28,095 nucleotides of DNA from Sulfurimonas sp. (GCA_003978475.1 QNZR01000067.1:1-28095); one strand, 5' to 3'. Numbered from the stretch's first letter, positions 7,491 through 16,898 are shown. Notes: generated by a model from the letters alone, not told the origin. Numbers and translations: made by a program.

Positions 7491-8341
7491 GGAACTTTTG
7501 TCTCCTTTTCAAATAGGTCGTCATAGTTATCGACGCGCCATTTTATAAAATTGTAGGCATTGAGCGCACGATCGACAAAACGTACTTCATAATGCAGATG
7601 TGGTCCGTTACTTAAACCGCTATTGCCGGTGTAGGCAATCAGGTCACCTTTATTGAGAACATCTCCCACTTTAACGACATAACGCTCCAGATGACCGTAG
7701 TACGTTTTAAACCCGTAGTTATGCACAATGCGCACCAGCCGCCCATACCCTTTGCTCCAGCCGACATAATCGACCACCCCGTCAGCCTGTACGTAGACCG
7801 GGGTATTTTTAGCGGCAATCAGGTCGGTTCCTTTATGCAGGCTGCGTTTTTTGGTTACCGGATGATTTCGGTACCCAAACGGACTCGAAACACCCTTGTA
7901 CTCTATGGGAGAACCGTTGGGAATCGACTGAAACATCAAAGCAATCTCTTCAGATGTCAGTGTTGCCAGCTCTATACGCTCTTGAACACTCATATTCTGT
8001 GCCGGAGCCAGTCCAATGAGTCCTTCAATATTATCGAGCCTGCCCGCCACCGTTGAGAGCTCTTCCTGTTTGGCTTTGAGTATCTCCTGATTGGCTTTAA
8101 TAGAATCGATTAAAATGGCATTTTTTTCGTGCGCCTGATCCACCAGCTTCTGCATATTCGTACGTTTAACGACCATATCATCAATGACATGGTTTAAATA
8201 GACAATACCAAAGAGTGTCAATACGCCGATAGCGACAAAAAGAACGGCAGCGTAAAGCAGTCCGCTTTTGACGCTGTAGGGCAGATTGACCTGTTTTAGC
8301 CCTTTATCATCATGGATGGTAATGGTAAAATGCTTACGCAC
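7391..8341 (-). CDS. Membrane-anchored LytM/M23 peptidoglycan endopeptidase (Csd1/Csd2-like)
   Basis: This 316-residue protein has an N-terminal membrane anchor at about 27-49, a periplasmic helical or coiled-coil region at about 55-105, and a C-terminal M23 domain from about 150. The zinc-site motifs are present: H169-x3-D173 (HKGTD), H217 (YYGHLE) and H248-x-H250 (HLHYEV). By these motifs it should be an active DD-endopeptidase that cuts peptide crosslinks. H. pylori has two tandem M23 genes here (csd2, csd1); this genome has one. The start is GTG, overlapping folC by 8 nt. The last 33 codons overlap the bactofilin gene in another frame and encode a basic tail after the M23 fold. Confidence 0.92.
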   Translation of the reverse strand: MRKHFTITIHDDKGLKQVNLPYSVKSGLLYAAVLFVAIGVLTLFGIVYLNHVIDDMVVKRTNMQKLVDQAHEKNAILIDSIKANQEILKAKQEELSTVAGRLDNIEGLIGLAPAQNMSVQERIELATLTSEEIALMFQSIPNGSPIEYKGVSSPFGYRNHPVTKKRSLHKGTDLIAAKNTPVYVQADGVVDYVGWSKGYGRLVRIVHNYGFKTYYGHLERYVVKVGDVLNKGDLIAYTGNSGLSNGPHLHYEVRFVDRALNAYNFIKWRVDNYDDLFEKETKVPWHSLVKIITKNQSQIIKLPSSQRVVILRENSN

Positions 8342-9482
8342 GGCTTCCCTTTACAAATGTCTCCACCACCTTAAAAGAGCCAAATACCAAATACTCGTGA
8401 TGGGGGTCTATGGCATGAAAGGTCTTGTAGGATATTTCAAGTTGCTGCAGCACCTTCTCCAGCACCGCCGGTTCTACCATGCGGGCGTCATCGACCGCCA
8501 AAATCTCCACATGCGCAATAATCGGCTTTACAATGCTTAAAATAGCCCGGTAGTCTTTATCGGCATAACTGTTATAGATCATGACCACCCGCTTTCCTTC
8601 AAAAGCGCTGCGAACAGCTTCGGCTGCGAGCGTATTGTGTCCCACATCAATGGTAATATTCTTGCCATAGGGAGTGAGTCGTCCCAAAGAACGGGCGGTA
8701 TCCAGAGTCGCTATATCGCATGTGACCCGCAAGACTTTCGTCGCAGCAAAAGCCAGTAACAGATTGTCGTACAGATACGAAGGCACTGCGGCATTACCGG
8801 CGCGTTTGGCTACAGCCTGCTGCTCTGACACCGTGACAAGCTCATCAATGTCATAAAGTCGGCACTCCCGCTCTTTGGCAATAGATTTACATGTAAATTC
8901 CACCATGTCATAACGCTGTTTACCCAAAATGGCACACGCCGTCATACTGTTGCATTTGGTTTGCGCAATGCTTTGTATATCGGTTCCTAAAAACTCCTGA
9001 TGATCATACCCTATAGGCGTAAAAAGACTCAACACTTTCGGAAAGACATTGGTGGCATCATACTCACCGCCAAGACCCGCTTCCAAGACAACATACTCGC
9101 ACGCTTCAAAGCACACCATCGCCAATAAGGTCGTGTACTCAAAATAACTTAGTGCCGCGGCATCTTCTACAGCAAGCCACTGCATCAGCCGTTGGTGTGC
9201 CGCTTCTAGCGTCTCGTCATCACTGTCGTGTCCCGCAATCCAAATGCGCTCATTAAAGCGTAAAACATGTGGCGAACTGTAATGCCCGACACAATAACCG
9301 GCATGATGCAGCATATTGGCAAGAAAGCGTCCGGTAGTACCTTTGCCGTTAGTACCGACAATATGAATAATTTTGGGTAGGCAAAAGTGTTTGGCAATGC
9401 GTTCAAAGATGCGCGGCATGCGCGTATAGTCAATCTCACTATAATACAGCGGCTTCTGCGCCAAAAAGGGTGTAAGCCGCAT
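8334..9482 (-). CDS. folC: Bifunctional folylpolyglutamate synthase / dihydrofolate synthase
   Basis: This 382-residue Mur-ligase-family enzyme adds glutamate to dihydropteroate and to folates, using ATP. The P-loop GTNGKGTT is at residues 43-50, followed by Y-S-S-P-H near 73, E-A-G-L-G-G-E-Y-D-A-T-N for Mg/ATP binding, and G-Y-D-H-Q-E-F-L-G. The usual D-G-A-H-N of the C-terminal domain is present as D-V-G-H-N, a mild change. The ATG directly follows the stop codon of the diguanylate cyclase gene (TAAATG), so it is coupled. folC next to the cell-shape genes is the conserved Campylobacterota order. Confidence 0.92.
   Translation of the reverse strand: MRLTPFLAQKPLYYSEIDYTRMPRIFERIAKHFCLPKIIHIVGTNGKGTTGRFLANMLHHAGYCVGHYSSPHVLRFNERIWIAGHDSDDETLEAAHQRLMQWLAVEDAAALSYFEYTTLLAMVCFEACEYVVLEAGLGGEYDATNVFPKVLSLFTPIGYDHQEFLGTDIQSIAQTKCNSMTACAILGKQRYDMVEFTCKSIAKERECRLYDIDELVTVSEQQAVAKRAGNAAVPSYLYDNLLLAFAATKVLRVTCDIATLDTARSLGRLTPYGKNITIDVGHNTLAAEAVRSAFEGKRVVMIYNSYADKDYRAILSIVKPIIAHVEILAVDDARMVEPAVLEKVLQQLEISYKTFHAIDPHHEYLVFGSFKVVETFVKGSRA
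8885..8899. repeat. ATTTACATGTAAATT palindrome, copy 4 (inside folC)
   Basis: The best copy in the window: a perfect 14-bp palindrome ATTTACATGTAAAT plus T. In folC it is read in a different frame from most other copies, as Phe-Thr-Cys-Lys (TTT ACA TGT AAA). Confidence 0.8.
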
Positions 9483-11030
9483 TTACGACAACAGCACCGG
9501 TTCAATACGATTTCTACCACCGTTTTTGGCGTCATAGAGTCGTTCATCTGCCGAATGCAGGGTCGCCTTGGTCGATTGCAGTGACTGACGCTCGGAAACA
9601 CCCCCGCTCACCGTCACTTTGATGCGTACACCACGATACATCAACTTGGTATTTTCAACCTGCCGACGTACCTTGTTGGCAAAAGTTACCGCACCTTCAA
9701 TATCGGTATCTCCCAAAATGGCAATAAATTCTTCACCGCCGTAACGTCCGACTACATCCACATTACGGCACATTTTCTTAAGAATATTGGCAAAAGCGAC
9801 TAAAACCGCATCGCCGGCATCATGCCCGTGGGTATCGTTGACCATTTTAAAATGATCCAGATCAAACATGACAATAGAGTAATTGCGACCGTAACGATTA
9901 AACTCGCCCTCTTTAATTTTAAGCTGTTCATCAATAGCGCGTTTATTAAAAAGTTTGGTCAAAAAATCTTCTCGCGAGGCTTTGAGTGCCGCGGCAAGCT
10001 GGGTCTCCAAATTCATGACTTTAGAGCCCAGTTCGACAACTTTTTCATTATGCGACTTGAGATCTTTGCTAAGGAGTTCGGTCTTCTCTTCCAGAGTCAT
10101 CGCAATTTTCAGCAGCTTGGAATGGGCCGATTTGAAATCGGTGGTTTGCTTCCCGTCAAAATGTTCAAGATCGTGTTTAATCTCGGCAAGTTCAATCGAA
10201 GAGCTGTCACTCTTTTCTATGAGGTCAATAAGTTGTAACGAGAGTTTGTCAAGGACACTGTCTAAGGCAACCACCATGTCTTTGACACTGAGCTTGTCCA
10301 GAGCAATACGCAGTTTGATCGCCTCTTTAATCTCCTCATACATTCCCTCGGACGTCAAAAGCGCCGAATTGGTACGGAGCGTGTCGGAAATATCTGCCAG
10401 TTCATCATTGACTCCGGGGGCAATCGAAGGCACCAAAGAAGCAATCAGCAACGATGCCACCCGGTCCATGCCGTTCATTTCAACACTGCCATCAACCCTG
10501 GTTCCCAGTGAGGCAATGGTCTTTTTCAAATCATCTTTATACACTGTTCCGTACGTTGAGAGCCTGCTTAAAAATCCGGCATCATAAAGCGTGAGAAAAT
10601 CCATCCACTTCTTGGAGAGGCTCTCAAGTTCTTTGGGGTTGTTTTGCGCCTGTAATGCCATAAGGGTCTTTTGAGACAGCGTTGTTGCTTCGGCATTATG
10701 CAGCACTTCTACTGACTGCAAAACCCGTTTTAAGAGCTTTTGACTGGCATCGAGCAGTTCAGAACATTCGGTAGGATTGGAGCGATTGATTTTTGAAATC
10801 AGAAAGCGTACCAGCTCCTGAGTCGTTTTGATCCGATACTGCACCATCTCTTTCTGATAGGTTTTATCCAGCATATTGCTATAGCGCTCTACCTGATTAC
10901 AGTCGTCAGTGAGCATACCTGCTTTTTTTGCCTCCAGACAGAATGCCTCCGTATAAAATTCCGGCGTTAACAGTTTTCCTTCATTTTGAAGACGCTCAAT
11001 GGCTTTTTTAATAATATCATGGATACTCAT
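9483..11030 (-). CDS. Cytosolic diguanylate cyclase (GGDEF) with long helical N-terminal region
   Basis: This 515-residue protein ends in a GGDEF domain at about 350-510 with active-site GGEEF at 431-435. A product-inhibition site RNVD lies at 422-425, exactly five residues before it, so it should make c-di-GMP from GTP and be feedback controlled. The first 340 residues are mostly helical, with a probable coiled coil at about 275-345, and match no sensor domain I recognise. There are no transmembrane helices or signal peptide. The ATG shares a base with the lptE stop, with GAGAGA upstream as ribosome site. It sits between lptE and folC inside the envelope operon, a position where I do not remember a GGDEF gene in H. 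pylori. Confidence 0.92.
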   Translation of the reverse strand: MSIHDIIKKAIERLQNEGKLLTPEFYTEAFCLEAKKAGMLTDDCNQVERYSNMLDKTYQKEMVQYRIKTTQELVRFLISKINRSNPTECSELLDASQKLLKRVLQSVEVLHNAEATTLSQKTLMALQAQNNPKELESLSKKWMDFLTLYDAGFLSRLSTYGTVYKDDLKKTIASLGTRVDGSVEMNGMDRVASLLIASLVPSIAPGVNDELADISDTLRTNSALLTSEGMYEEIKEAIKLRIALDKLSVKDMVVALDSVLDKLSLQLIDLIEKSDSSSIELAEIKHDLEHFDGKQTTDFKSAHSKLLKIAMTLEEKTELLSKDLKSHNEKVVELGSKVMNLETQLAAALKASREDFLTKLFNKRAIDEQLKIKEGEFNRYGRNYSIVMFDLDHFKMVNDTHGHDAGDAVLVAFANILKKMCRNVDVVGRYGGEEFIAILGDTDIEGAVTFANKVRRQVENTKLMYRGVRIKVTVSGGVSERQSLQSTKATLHSADERLYDAKNGGRNRIEPVLLS

Positions 11031-11533
11031 TATTTCTCTCTTGCTAATGGTTCAGAAGATAACTGCGCTAAAAAACTGTCAATGGCTTTTTGCGCACCGT
11101 TTTTAATGTCCTCAAAGCGTACCTTTTCCGAAATAATAGCATTGGCACGAATACCAAAGTCATAACTCCCTCGGGAGAGATACGTTTTAGAAAAATTACC
11201 CGTTGTTCGTAATATCTGCATATAGACCTCGGTCTGATGTGCGGTAACATATCCGTTAATATCGTACTTTATCGGTTTAAATTTAATATCGGTAATGGTG
11301 ATGGCCAAATGGGTGCTGGCATTATGTTTGTCGCGCAGCTGCCGTTTAAAACGTGATATTACCGCACGGTCAACCGCATCTTTAATAATAACGGAGTTTT
11401 CCGGATCATGCAGCGAAACGTATACCTCCGTACTGATACTCTCCCCTACGATGCTGCTGGCATAGTGCGATGTCGCCTTATAGCCGCACCCGGTGAGACA
11501 CCACAACATCACTGCACTTATGAGCCATCGCAT
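11030..11533 (-). CDS. lptE: LptE-like LPS-assembly lipoprotein
   Basis: This 167-residue lipoprotein has a type II signal (MRWLISAVMLWCLTGC) whose lipobox L-T-G-C puts the lipidated cysteine at residue 16, followed by GYK as in many LptE proteins. The rest has the alternating beta pattern of the LptE/RlpB fold but little sequence identity, normal for this family. LptE plugs the LptD barrel and helps place lipopolysaccharide in the outer membrane. Three start codons lie in tandem (GTG 11539, ATG 11536, ATG 11533). The third has the best spacing from AAAGGG. All overlap or abut the leuS stop. The position directly downstream of leuS is the usual place for lptE in many proteobacteria, which strengthens the call. 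Confidence 0.82.
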   Translation of the reverse strand: MRWLISAVMLWCLTGCGYKATSHYASSIVGESISTEVYVSLHDPENSVIIKDAVDRAVISRFKRQLRDKHNASTHLAITITDIKFKPIKYDINGYVTAHQTEVYMQILRTTGNFSKTYLSRGSYDFGIRANAIISEKVRFEDIKNGAQKAIDSFLAQLSSEPLAREK

Positions 11534-11535
11534 CA

Positions 11536-13986
11536 TCACCCTTTAACTACAATATTGACCAGTTTATTGGGTACGACAATGGCTTTGACAATGGTTTTGC
11601 CCTCAATCCATTTTGCAAGTGCCGCTTTCGCCTCGGCTATTATCTTCTCCTCGCTTTCATGAACCCCAATCTCCATTTCCGAACGGCGTTTACCGTTCAC
11701 TGAGAGCCCCAACGTCAGGGTATCGACTTCAAACACCTCATCACAAATGACTTGGGGTGACAAGTTATGGCGATGAAACAGACGCTCACTCAACTCCCAG
11801 CAGATATGTGGCACAATCGGTTCCAAAATACCCAGAAGTATCCAGTATCCTTCCGTCCAGACATCACGATTTGTCTGCTCATTCAGTGCATTCATTGCTT
11901 CCATAACACCGGCAATCATGGTATTAAACGTGTACCGCTCCGTGTAGACCTCGTGTGCACGAACCAGTGCTTCATACACTTTTTTTCGGGCGAATTTTTC
12001 CTCTTTCGCCAGATCGGCATGAACGATTGCCGGCATACTAACGGTTTCGTTGACATGACTGCTGCGGTCGTATACCCGTCTTAAGAAACGGTAGGCACCC
12101 TCAACCGCATTCTCATTCCACTCCAGCTCCTGTGTCGGCGGCGCGGCAAAGAGAATAAACAGACGTGCCGTATCGGCACCGTACTGCGCAATCAGCGCAT
12201 CCGGATCAACCGTATTGCCTTTGGATTTGCTCATTTTAGTACCGTCTTTAAGCACCATCCCCTGCGTTAACAGTTTCTCAAACGGCTCATCAAAATCCAG
12301 ATATCCCAAATCTCGAAACACCTTGGTGAAAAAACGGGCATAAAGCAGATGCAAAATGGCATGTTCAATACCGCCTACGTAATGATCCACTCCCATCCAG
12401 TAACGCAGCTGTTCTTTGGAAAACGGCTCGCTCTCCCAGTTATGTGCCGAAGCACAATACCGCAAAAAATACCAGCTTGACTCCACAAAAGTATCCATGG
12501 TATCACACTCACGTGTGGCATCACCGCCACATTGCGGACAACGGCACTGCTTCCATGTCGGATGATTCTCCAGAGGATTTCCCTCACCCGTAATATCAAC
12601 ATCTTCAGGCAGAGTAATGGGAAGATTCGCTTTTTGTTCCATTACCAACCCGCAACGACTACAGTGAATAAACGGAATCGGCGCACCCCAATAGCGCTGA
12701 CGTGAAATACCCCAGTCTTTCAGCTTATAGTTAATGACCCGACGACCCAGCCGCTCCGCTTCAAAGTGAGCAATAATCGCCTTTTGTGCTTCTAACGAGA
12801 ACAGTCCGTCAAACTGTTCAGAATGACAAAGCACACCGGCTTCGGTATAGGCCGCACCTTCGCTACAGGGTGCATCAACAGGTTTAATGACCGGTACGAC
12901 ACGCAGTCCATACTGTGCCGCAAAATCGTAGTCGCGCTCATCATGTGCCGGAACCGCCATCACTGCGCCGCTGCCGTAATCCGTTAAAACGAAATTGGCA
13001 ACCCAGACGGGAAGTCTCTCATGGGTAAGCGGATGGCGTACATGTAAATTCAGTGCCACCCCCTGTTTGCTTTTTTGCCGCTCAATAGCGGAGCTGTTTT
13101 TCATGGCGGTAATGGCCGCTACGGTATCGGTATCTAAGAGATGGTTTGCCATCATATACTTCACAATCTCATGTTCGGGCGCCAGTGCCGTGTAGGTCAC
13201 CCCGTAGATCGTATCGGGTCGGGTGGTAAAAACATCAAAGCCCGTCACACTGTGATGCAGCTTCTCCCGGCTCTGTTCATCAAAAAAAAGTGTAAATTCC
13301 AGACCTTCGGATCTTCCGATCCAATGCTCCTGCATACTCAGCACCTGCTTGGGCCAACCGGCTTCAAGCTGCTTGAGGTCATCTAGCAAAGCATCGGCAT
13401 ACTCCGTGATTTTAAAGTAGTACTGATTCATCTCTTTTTTGACAATAGGGGTATCACACCGCCAGCAGCAACCCTCAACAACCTGCTCATTGGCTAAAAC
13501 AGTCTGGTCATGCGGACACCAGTTAAGCAGCCCCTTCTTGCGATAGAGCAGCCCTTTGTTATACATGTCAATAATAAAGCCCTGCTCAAACTTGGTATAG
13601 AGCGCATCCGAGGTAGCAAACTCACGCTCTTGTGAAAATGAGAGTCCCAGCGCCGCAAGCTCTTGACGCATATAGGCAATATTGTCATAGGTCCACTCTC
13701 GGGGATGGGCACCATGTTTAATCGCGGCATTTTCCGCCGGCATGCCAAAACTGTCCCAACCGATGGGATGCAGTACATTATAGCCCTGTTGACGGTAATA
13801 TCGCGCAAAGGCATCACCAATACTGTAGTTACGTACATGCCCCATGTGGAGTCTGCCGCTTGGGAACGGGAACATACTTAAAATATATTTTTTCTTCCGG
13901 GTCACATCTTCTGAAGGTTCAAAACTTCGGTGCTCATGCCAAAAGTGCTGCCATTTTTTTTCAATCTCCGCGGGATTGTACTGCAA
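11536..13986 (-). CDS. leuS: Leucyl-tRNA synthetase
   Basis: This 816-residue class I synthetase charges tRNA-Leu. The HIGH motif is H-M-G-H at 47-50 and KMSKS is intact near 583-587 (GTKMSKSKGN). The CP1 editing domain at about 225-420 includes TTRPDTIYG and the D-Y-G-S-G-A-V-M-A-V-P-A-H-D-E-R-D stretch with the editing aspartate. Cysteine pairs near 445 and 485 suggest a zinc knuckle. The start codon is TTG: AGGAG lies 5 nt before TTG 13984-13986 and the protein then begins QYNPAEIEKKW, as in other LeuS. An A8 run codes for the Glu-Lys-Lys near residue 10. Length is normal. Confidence 0.96.
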   Translation of the reverse strand: MQYNPAEIEKKWQHFWHEHRSFEPSEDVTRKKKYILSMFPFPSGRLHMGHVRNYSIGDAFARYYRQQGYNVLHPIGWDSFGMPAENAAIKHGAHPREWTYDNIAYMRQELAALGLSFSQEREFATSDALYTKFEQGFIIDMYNKGLLYRKKGLLNWCPHDQTVLANEQVVEGCCWRCDTPIVKKEMNQYYFKITEYADALLDDLKQLEAGWPKQVLSMQEHWIGRSEGLEFTLFFDEQSREKLHHSVTGFDVFTTRPDTIYGVTYTALAPEHEIVKYMMANHLLDTDTVAAITAMKNSSAIERQKSKQGVALNLHVRHPLTHERLPVWVANFVLTDYGSGAVMAVPAHDERDYDFAAQYGLRVVPVIKPVDAPCSEGAAYTEAGVLCHSEQFDGLFSLEAQKAIIAHFEAERLGRRVINYKLKDWGISRQRYWGAPIPFIHCSRCGLVMEQKANLPITLPEDVDITGEGNPLENHPTWKQCRCPQCGGDATRECDTMDTFVESSWYFLRYCASAHNWESEPFSKEQLRYWMGVDHYVGGIEHAILHLLYARFFTKVFRDLGYLDFDEPFEKLLTQGMVLKDGTKMSKSKGNTVDPDALIAQYGADTARLFILFAAPPTQELEWNENAVEGAYRFLRRVYDRSSHVNETVSMPAIVHADLAKEEKFARKKVYEALVRAHEVYTERYTFNTMIAGVMEAMNALNEQTNRDVWTEGYWILLGILEPIVPHICWELSERLFHRHNLSPQVICDEVFEVDTLTLGLSVNGKRRSEMEIGVHESEEKIIAEAKAALAKWIEGKTIVKAIVVPNKLVNIVVKG
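13039..13050. repeat. TACATGTAAATT palindrome, copy 5 (inside leuS)
   Basis: Right half complete, left half one base off. Read Asn-Leu-His-Val-Arg in the editing domain of LeuS. Confidence 0.7.
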
Positions 13987-13994
13987 TGTTTCTC

Positions 13995-14333
13995 CTAATA
14001 CTCATCTCTGTTTTTAGAACTCTCAATATAGACCAGTCCCATAGAAAAGACATTGGCAATCAATGCACCAATGGCCAGAGCAATCGCCCACTCAAGATTT
14101 CCCATCACTTCCAAATAGACAAAGGCGGGAATCAGATGCAGATCGGCCACTAAAGAGCTCGCAAGAAGCTCTGCTGAAAGCAGATTGCGCACACCGATTT
14201 TTAAAAATGTCGATATCAGATTTAAACTTGCCGCGGCAAAGAGTGAAATGGCGCTGTGCTCATACAAAAATCCTGCCGTTGACGTCAGACTCATTAACGA
14301 GAAAAACACATAAATGACTTTACCCCAATCCAT
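13995..14333 (-). CDS. DUF6394 family membrane protein
   Basis: This 112-residue hydrophobic protein has three or four predicted membrane helices and a polar C-terminal end. It lies between secF and leuS, the same place as the uncharacterised H. pylori HP1548-type protein (DUF6394), as I recall. A perfect AGGAGG ribosome site sits 5 nt before the ATG. Conserved linkage with secDF suggests a membrane role, but no function is known. Confidence 0.8.
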   Translation of the reverse strand: MDWGKVIYVFFSLMSLTSTAGFLYEHSAISLFAAASLNLISTFLKIGVRNLLSAELLASSLVADLHLIPAFVYLEVMGNLEWAIALAIGALIANVFSMGLVYIESSKNRDEY

Positions 14334-14355
14334 AACTACCTCCTAAAATTCGGTT

Positions 14356-15327
14356 CTACACCGTTCCCTGCTCATACTGCGCACGCATCTTTTCTTTCTC
14401 GGCGGCAAGCTTGGCTTTCTCTGCCAAACGCTTACGATAACGCTTAATATCAAATCCAAAAAGCATCAGTATCGGAGAAGCGACAAAAATCGAACTGTAC
14501 GTTCCTACAACCACTCCCACCAGCATCGTAAAGGCAAATGCGTGAATAATTTCTCCGCCGAACATAAAGAGCGTCAAGACCACGAAAAAGGTTGTTAACG
14601 AGGTCAGTGTCGTACGCGACAGGGTTTTGGTGACCGATTCATTGATCACCTCACTCAAATCCGTACTTTTAGAGTCGGTAATGCCTTCACGAATACGGTC
14701 AAAGACAATAATGGTATCGTTGAGCGAGTATCCCAAAATGGTCAACAACGCTGCTAACACGTCAAGATTGACATCAATGCCAAAGAGGGCAATCATTCCC
14801 AATGCAATCGAGACATCATGTACCAGGGCGATGACCGATGCTACGGCAAAACGCCATTCAAAACGAAAGGCGACATAAAGCAAAATCCCGCCGATAGCCA
14901 GAAGCATAGACATGATACCTTTTTCTTTAAGCTCATTACCGACTTTCGGACCGACCATATCGACCCGACGAATTTCGAATTCTCCCGTACCCTGAAGCAC
15001 GTCTCTTGCCTGATCGCCAATATCGTTGGAGACACTTTTAGAGGAAGTTTTCAGGCGAATAATCACCTCATCGGGAGACCCGAATTCCGTAATGGTCGCC
15101 TCATGAAACAGTACGGTACTTTTTAACTGTGCACGCATCTTCTCAATGGGAGCATCACCGACATATTTTACCTGCACGATCGTACCGCCGGCAAAATCAA
15201 CGCCGTAATTCAATCCTTTGGTCAGCAGCAGACCGTACGAGGCAAGCACCAACACAATGGAAAGAACCATCGCCAGTTTTGAGGCACCCATAAAGTTATA
15301 GATTCGCGTCGCTTTAAAAAACTCCAT
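14356..15327 (-). CDS. secF: Protein translocase subunit SecF
   Basis: This 323-residue membrane protein forms with SecD the proton-driven complex that helps pull proteins through SecYEG on the periplasmic side. It has the expected layout: a first helix at about 16-36, a periplasmic domain containing G-V-D-F-A-G-G-T, then five helices including the stretch with L-G-Y-S-L-N-D-T-I-I-V-F-D-R-I-R-E, the hallmark of the SecD/SecF/RND group. It ends in a lysine-rich cytoplasmic tail. The ATG shares one base with the secD stop (TAATG). Confidence 0.96.
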   Translation of the reverse strand: MEFFKATRIYNFMGASKLAMVLSIVLVLASYGLLLTKGLNYGVDFAGGTIVQVKYVGDAPIEKMRAQLKSTVLFHEATITEFGSPDEVIIRLKTSSKSVSNDIGDQARDVLQGTGEFEIRRVDMVGPKVGNELKEKGIMSMLLAIGGILLYVAFRFEWRFAVASVIALVHDVSIALGMIALFGIDVNLDVLAALLTILGYSLNDTIIVFDRIREGITDSKSTDLSEVINESVTKTLSRTTLTSLTTFFVVLTLFMFGGEIIHAFAFTMLVGVVVGTYSSIFVASPILMLFGFDIKRYRKRLAEKAKLAAEKEKMRAQYEQGTV

Positions 15328-16898
15328 TATCTTGTCTCCTTAATACCGAACCAGCGATTGGTGTCTTTGTCTTTGCTAATACGCGATTCTAACATTTGAT
15401 AAATCCCGTGTGTACCCAAAATGGCGGTCAACATCGATGCCAAAATACCGATACTAATGGTAATGGCAAAGCCCTTAATAGCTCCCGTTCCGTAGGCATA
15501 CAGCACCACGGCGGCAATCAGCGTCGTAATGTTGGCATCTAAAATGGCACGCATCGCATTGTCATACCCCTGTTCAATCGCCTTGTGAATTGAAACCCCC
15601 TGATAGAGCAGTTCACGAATCCGTTCGGAGATGATCACATTGGCATCAACCGCCATACCGACAGTGAGCACAATTCCTGCCATACCCGGCAGTGTCAATG
15701 TTGCTCCAAACAGTGCCATCACCGCTAAAATAATAAACAAGTTGGCAATCAGTGCAATATTGGCGATCACACCCGCACGCTTGTAATAGACAATCATAAA
15801 AGCAATAACAAGCAAAAAACCGCCAATCAGTGCGATCATACTCGCTTTAATGCTGTCGGCTCCCAGACTCGGACCGACCGAACGTTTTTCCATAACGTAA
15901 ATCGGTGCCAAAATAGCACCTGAACGTAATGCTATTGCCAGATCCTGTGCTTCGGCAACACTGTAATTGCCACTAATTTGTCCACTGCCGCCGCCAATAC
16001 GTTCATTAATGTTCGGGGCAGAATACACTTTGCCGTCCAACACAATCGCCAAACGTTTCCCGACGCTTCTGCCGGTAAAATCTCCAAAAATCTGTGCCCC
16101 TTCAGAATTCAGCGTAAAGTTAATCACCGGGCGATTGTTCTGGTCAAAGCCTACCTGGGCATTAGTCAGCATGGAGCCGTCCAATATCGGAATTTCATTG
16201 ACCAGATATTTAATGCCCGGATGGGCATTGTCGGGTAAAATCACATCACCGTATTTTGCCGCTTCGGCATCACTCATTTTATCGACGCGTGCCGCACGCT
16301 CTTCATCTACTGCCATCAAGTCCAGTTTTGCCGCGCGGGAGATCAGTTCACGAGCCCGTTTCTCATCGTCCTGACTCTTAATACCCGGTAGCTGCACCAG
16401 AATTTTCTCGGCACCCTGACGGGCAACCGTCGGCTCGGCCAGTCCAAATTGGTCCAGACGGTTACGAATAACCTCAATCGCCTGATCAATTGCCTGCTTT
16501 TGCGTTAAAATCACATTTTCCGGTGTCAGGGAAATAGCAAATTTCAGCCCATTCTCCGCAACAGCAATACCCTCAATCTCTTTTAAAAATTCCTGGATAT
16601 GCGCACGGTCATCTTCATCCAGAAGAATCAGGAATACCGCGTCATCGTCAATGCCGATCTCTTCAAGCAAAATTTCATTTTTCTCAGAAAAATGTTTAAT
16701 ACTCGAAGCGATGGATTTAATTTTAGAGTTCACGGCCTCTTCGGTTTTAACACCTAGCAGCATATGCAACCCACCTTGAAGATCCAAACCCAAATTGACC
16801 TTGGCACCCTCTTTCATTTGCAGTAGAGACGGTACTGAAAAAACGACTCCGAAAATGATGGCAAGTGCAAAGATTATAACACGAAAATTAAGCTTCAT
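15327..16898 (-). CDS. secD: Protein translocase subunit SecD
   Basis: This 523-residue protein is the larger SecDF partner. After an N-terminal helix comes the periplasmic P1 region opening with L-G-L-D-L-Q-G-G-L-H at about 37-46, then the second periplasmic domain and five C-terminal helices with G-M-A-V-D-A-N-V-I-I-S-E-R-I-R-E. Alternative starts exist further upstream inside yajC (TTG 16931, ATG 16922). I chose ATG 16898, which overlaps yajC by 11 nt, because the protein then begins MKLNFRVIIF, as expected for a family N-terminus that leads straight into the membrane. Confidence 0.95.
   Translation of the reverse strand: MKLNFRVIIFALAIIFGVVFSVPSLLQMKEGAKVNLGLDLQGGLHMLLGVKTEEAVNSKIKSIASSIKHFSEKNEILLEEIGIDDDAVFLILLDEDDRAHIQEFLKEIEGIAVAENGLKFAISLTPENVILTQKQAIDQAIEVIRNRLDQFGLAEPTVARQGAEKILVQLPGIKSQDDEKRARELISRAAKLDLMAVDEERAARVDKMSDAEAAKYGDVILPDNAHPGIKYLVNEIPILDGSMLTNAQVGFDQNNRPVINFTLNSEGAQIFGDFTGRSVGKRLAIVLDGKVYSAPNINERIGGGSGQISGNYSVAEAQDLAIALRSGAILAPIYVMEKRSVGPSLGADSIKASMIALIGGFLLVIAFMIVYYKRAGVIANIALIANLFIILAVMALFGATLTLPGMAGIVLTVGMAVDANVIISERIRELLYQGVSIHKAIEQGYDNAMRAILDANITTLIAAVVLYAYGTGAIKGFAITISIGILASMLTAILGTHGIYQMLESRISKDKDTNRWFGIKETR

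Noticed and set aside
9955..10587. 210-codon plus-strand frame opposite the diguanylate cyclase gene
   Set aside because: A serine/leucine-rich translation typical of antisense to a helical gene; no start signals.
13954..13961. A8 run (coding strand) at the start of leuS as a phase-variation tract
   Set aside because: Short for a slippage tract, and leuS is essential; it simply encodes Glu-Lys-Lys.
15967..16374. 135-codon plus-strand frame opposite secD
   Set aside because: Antisense to a conserved SecD region, with no ribosome site or recognisable motif.
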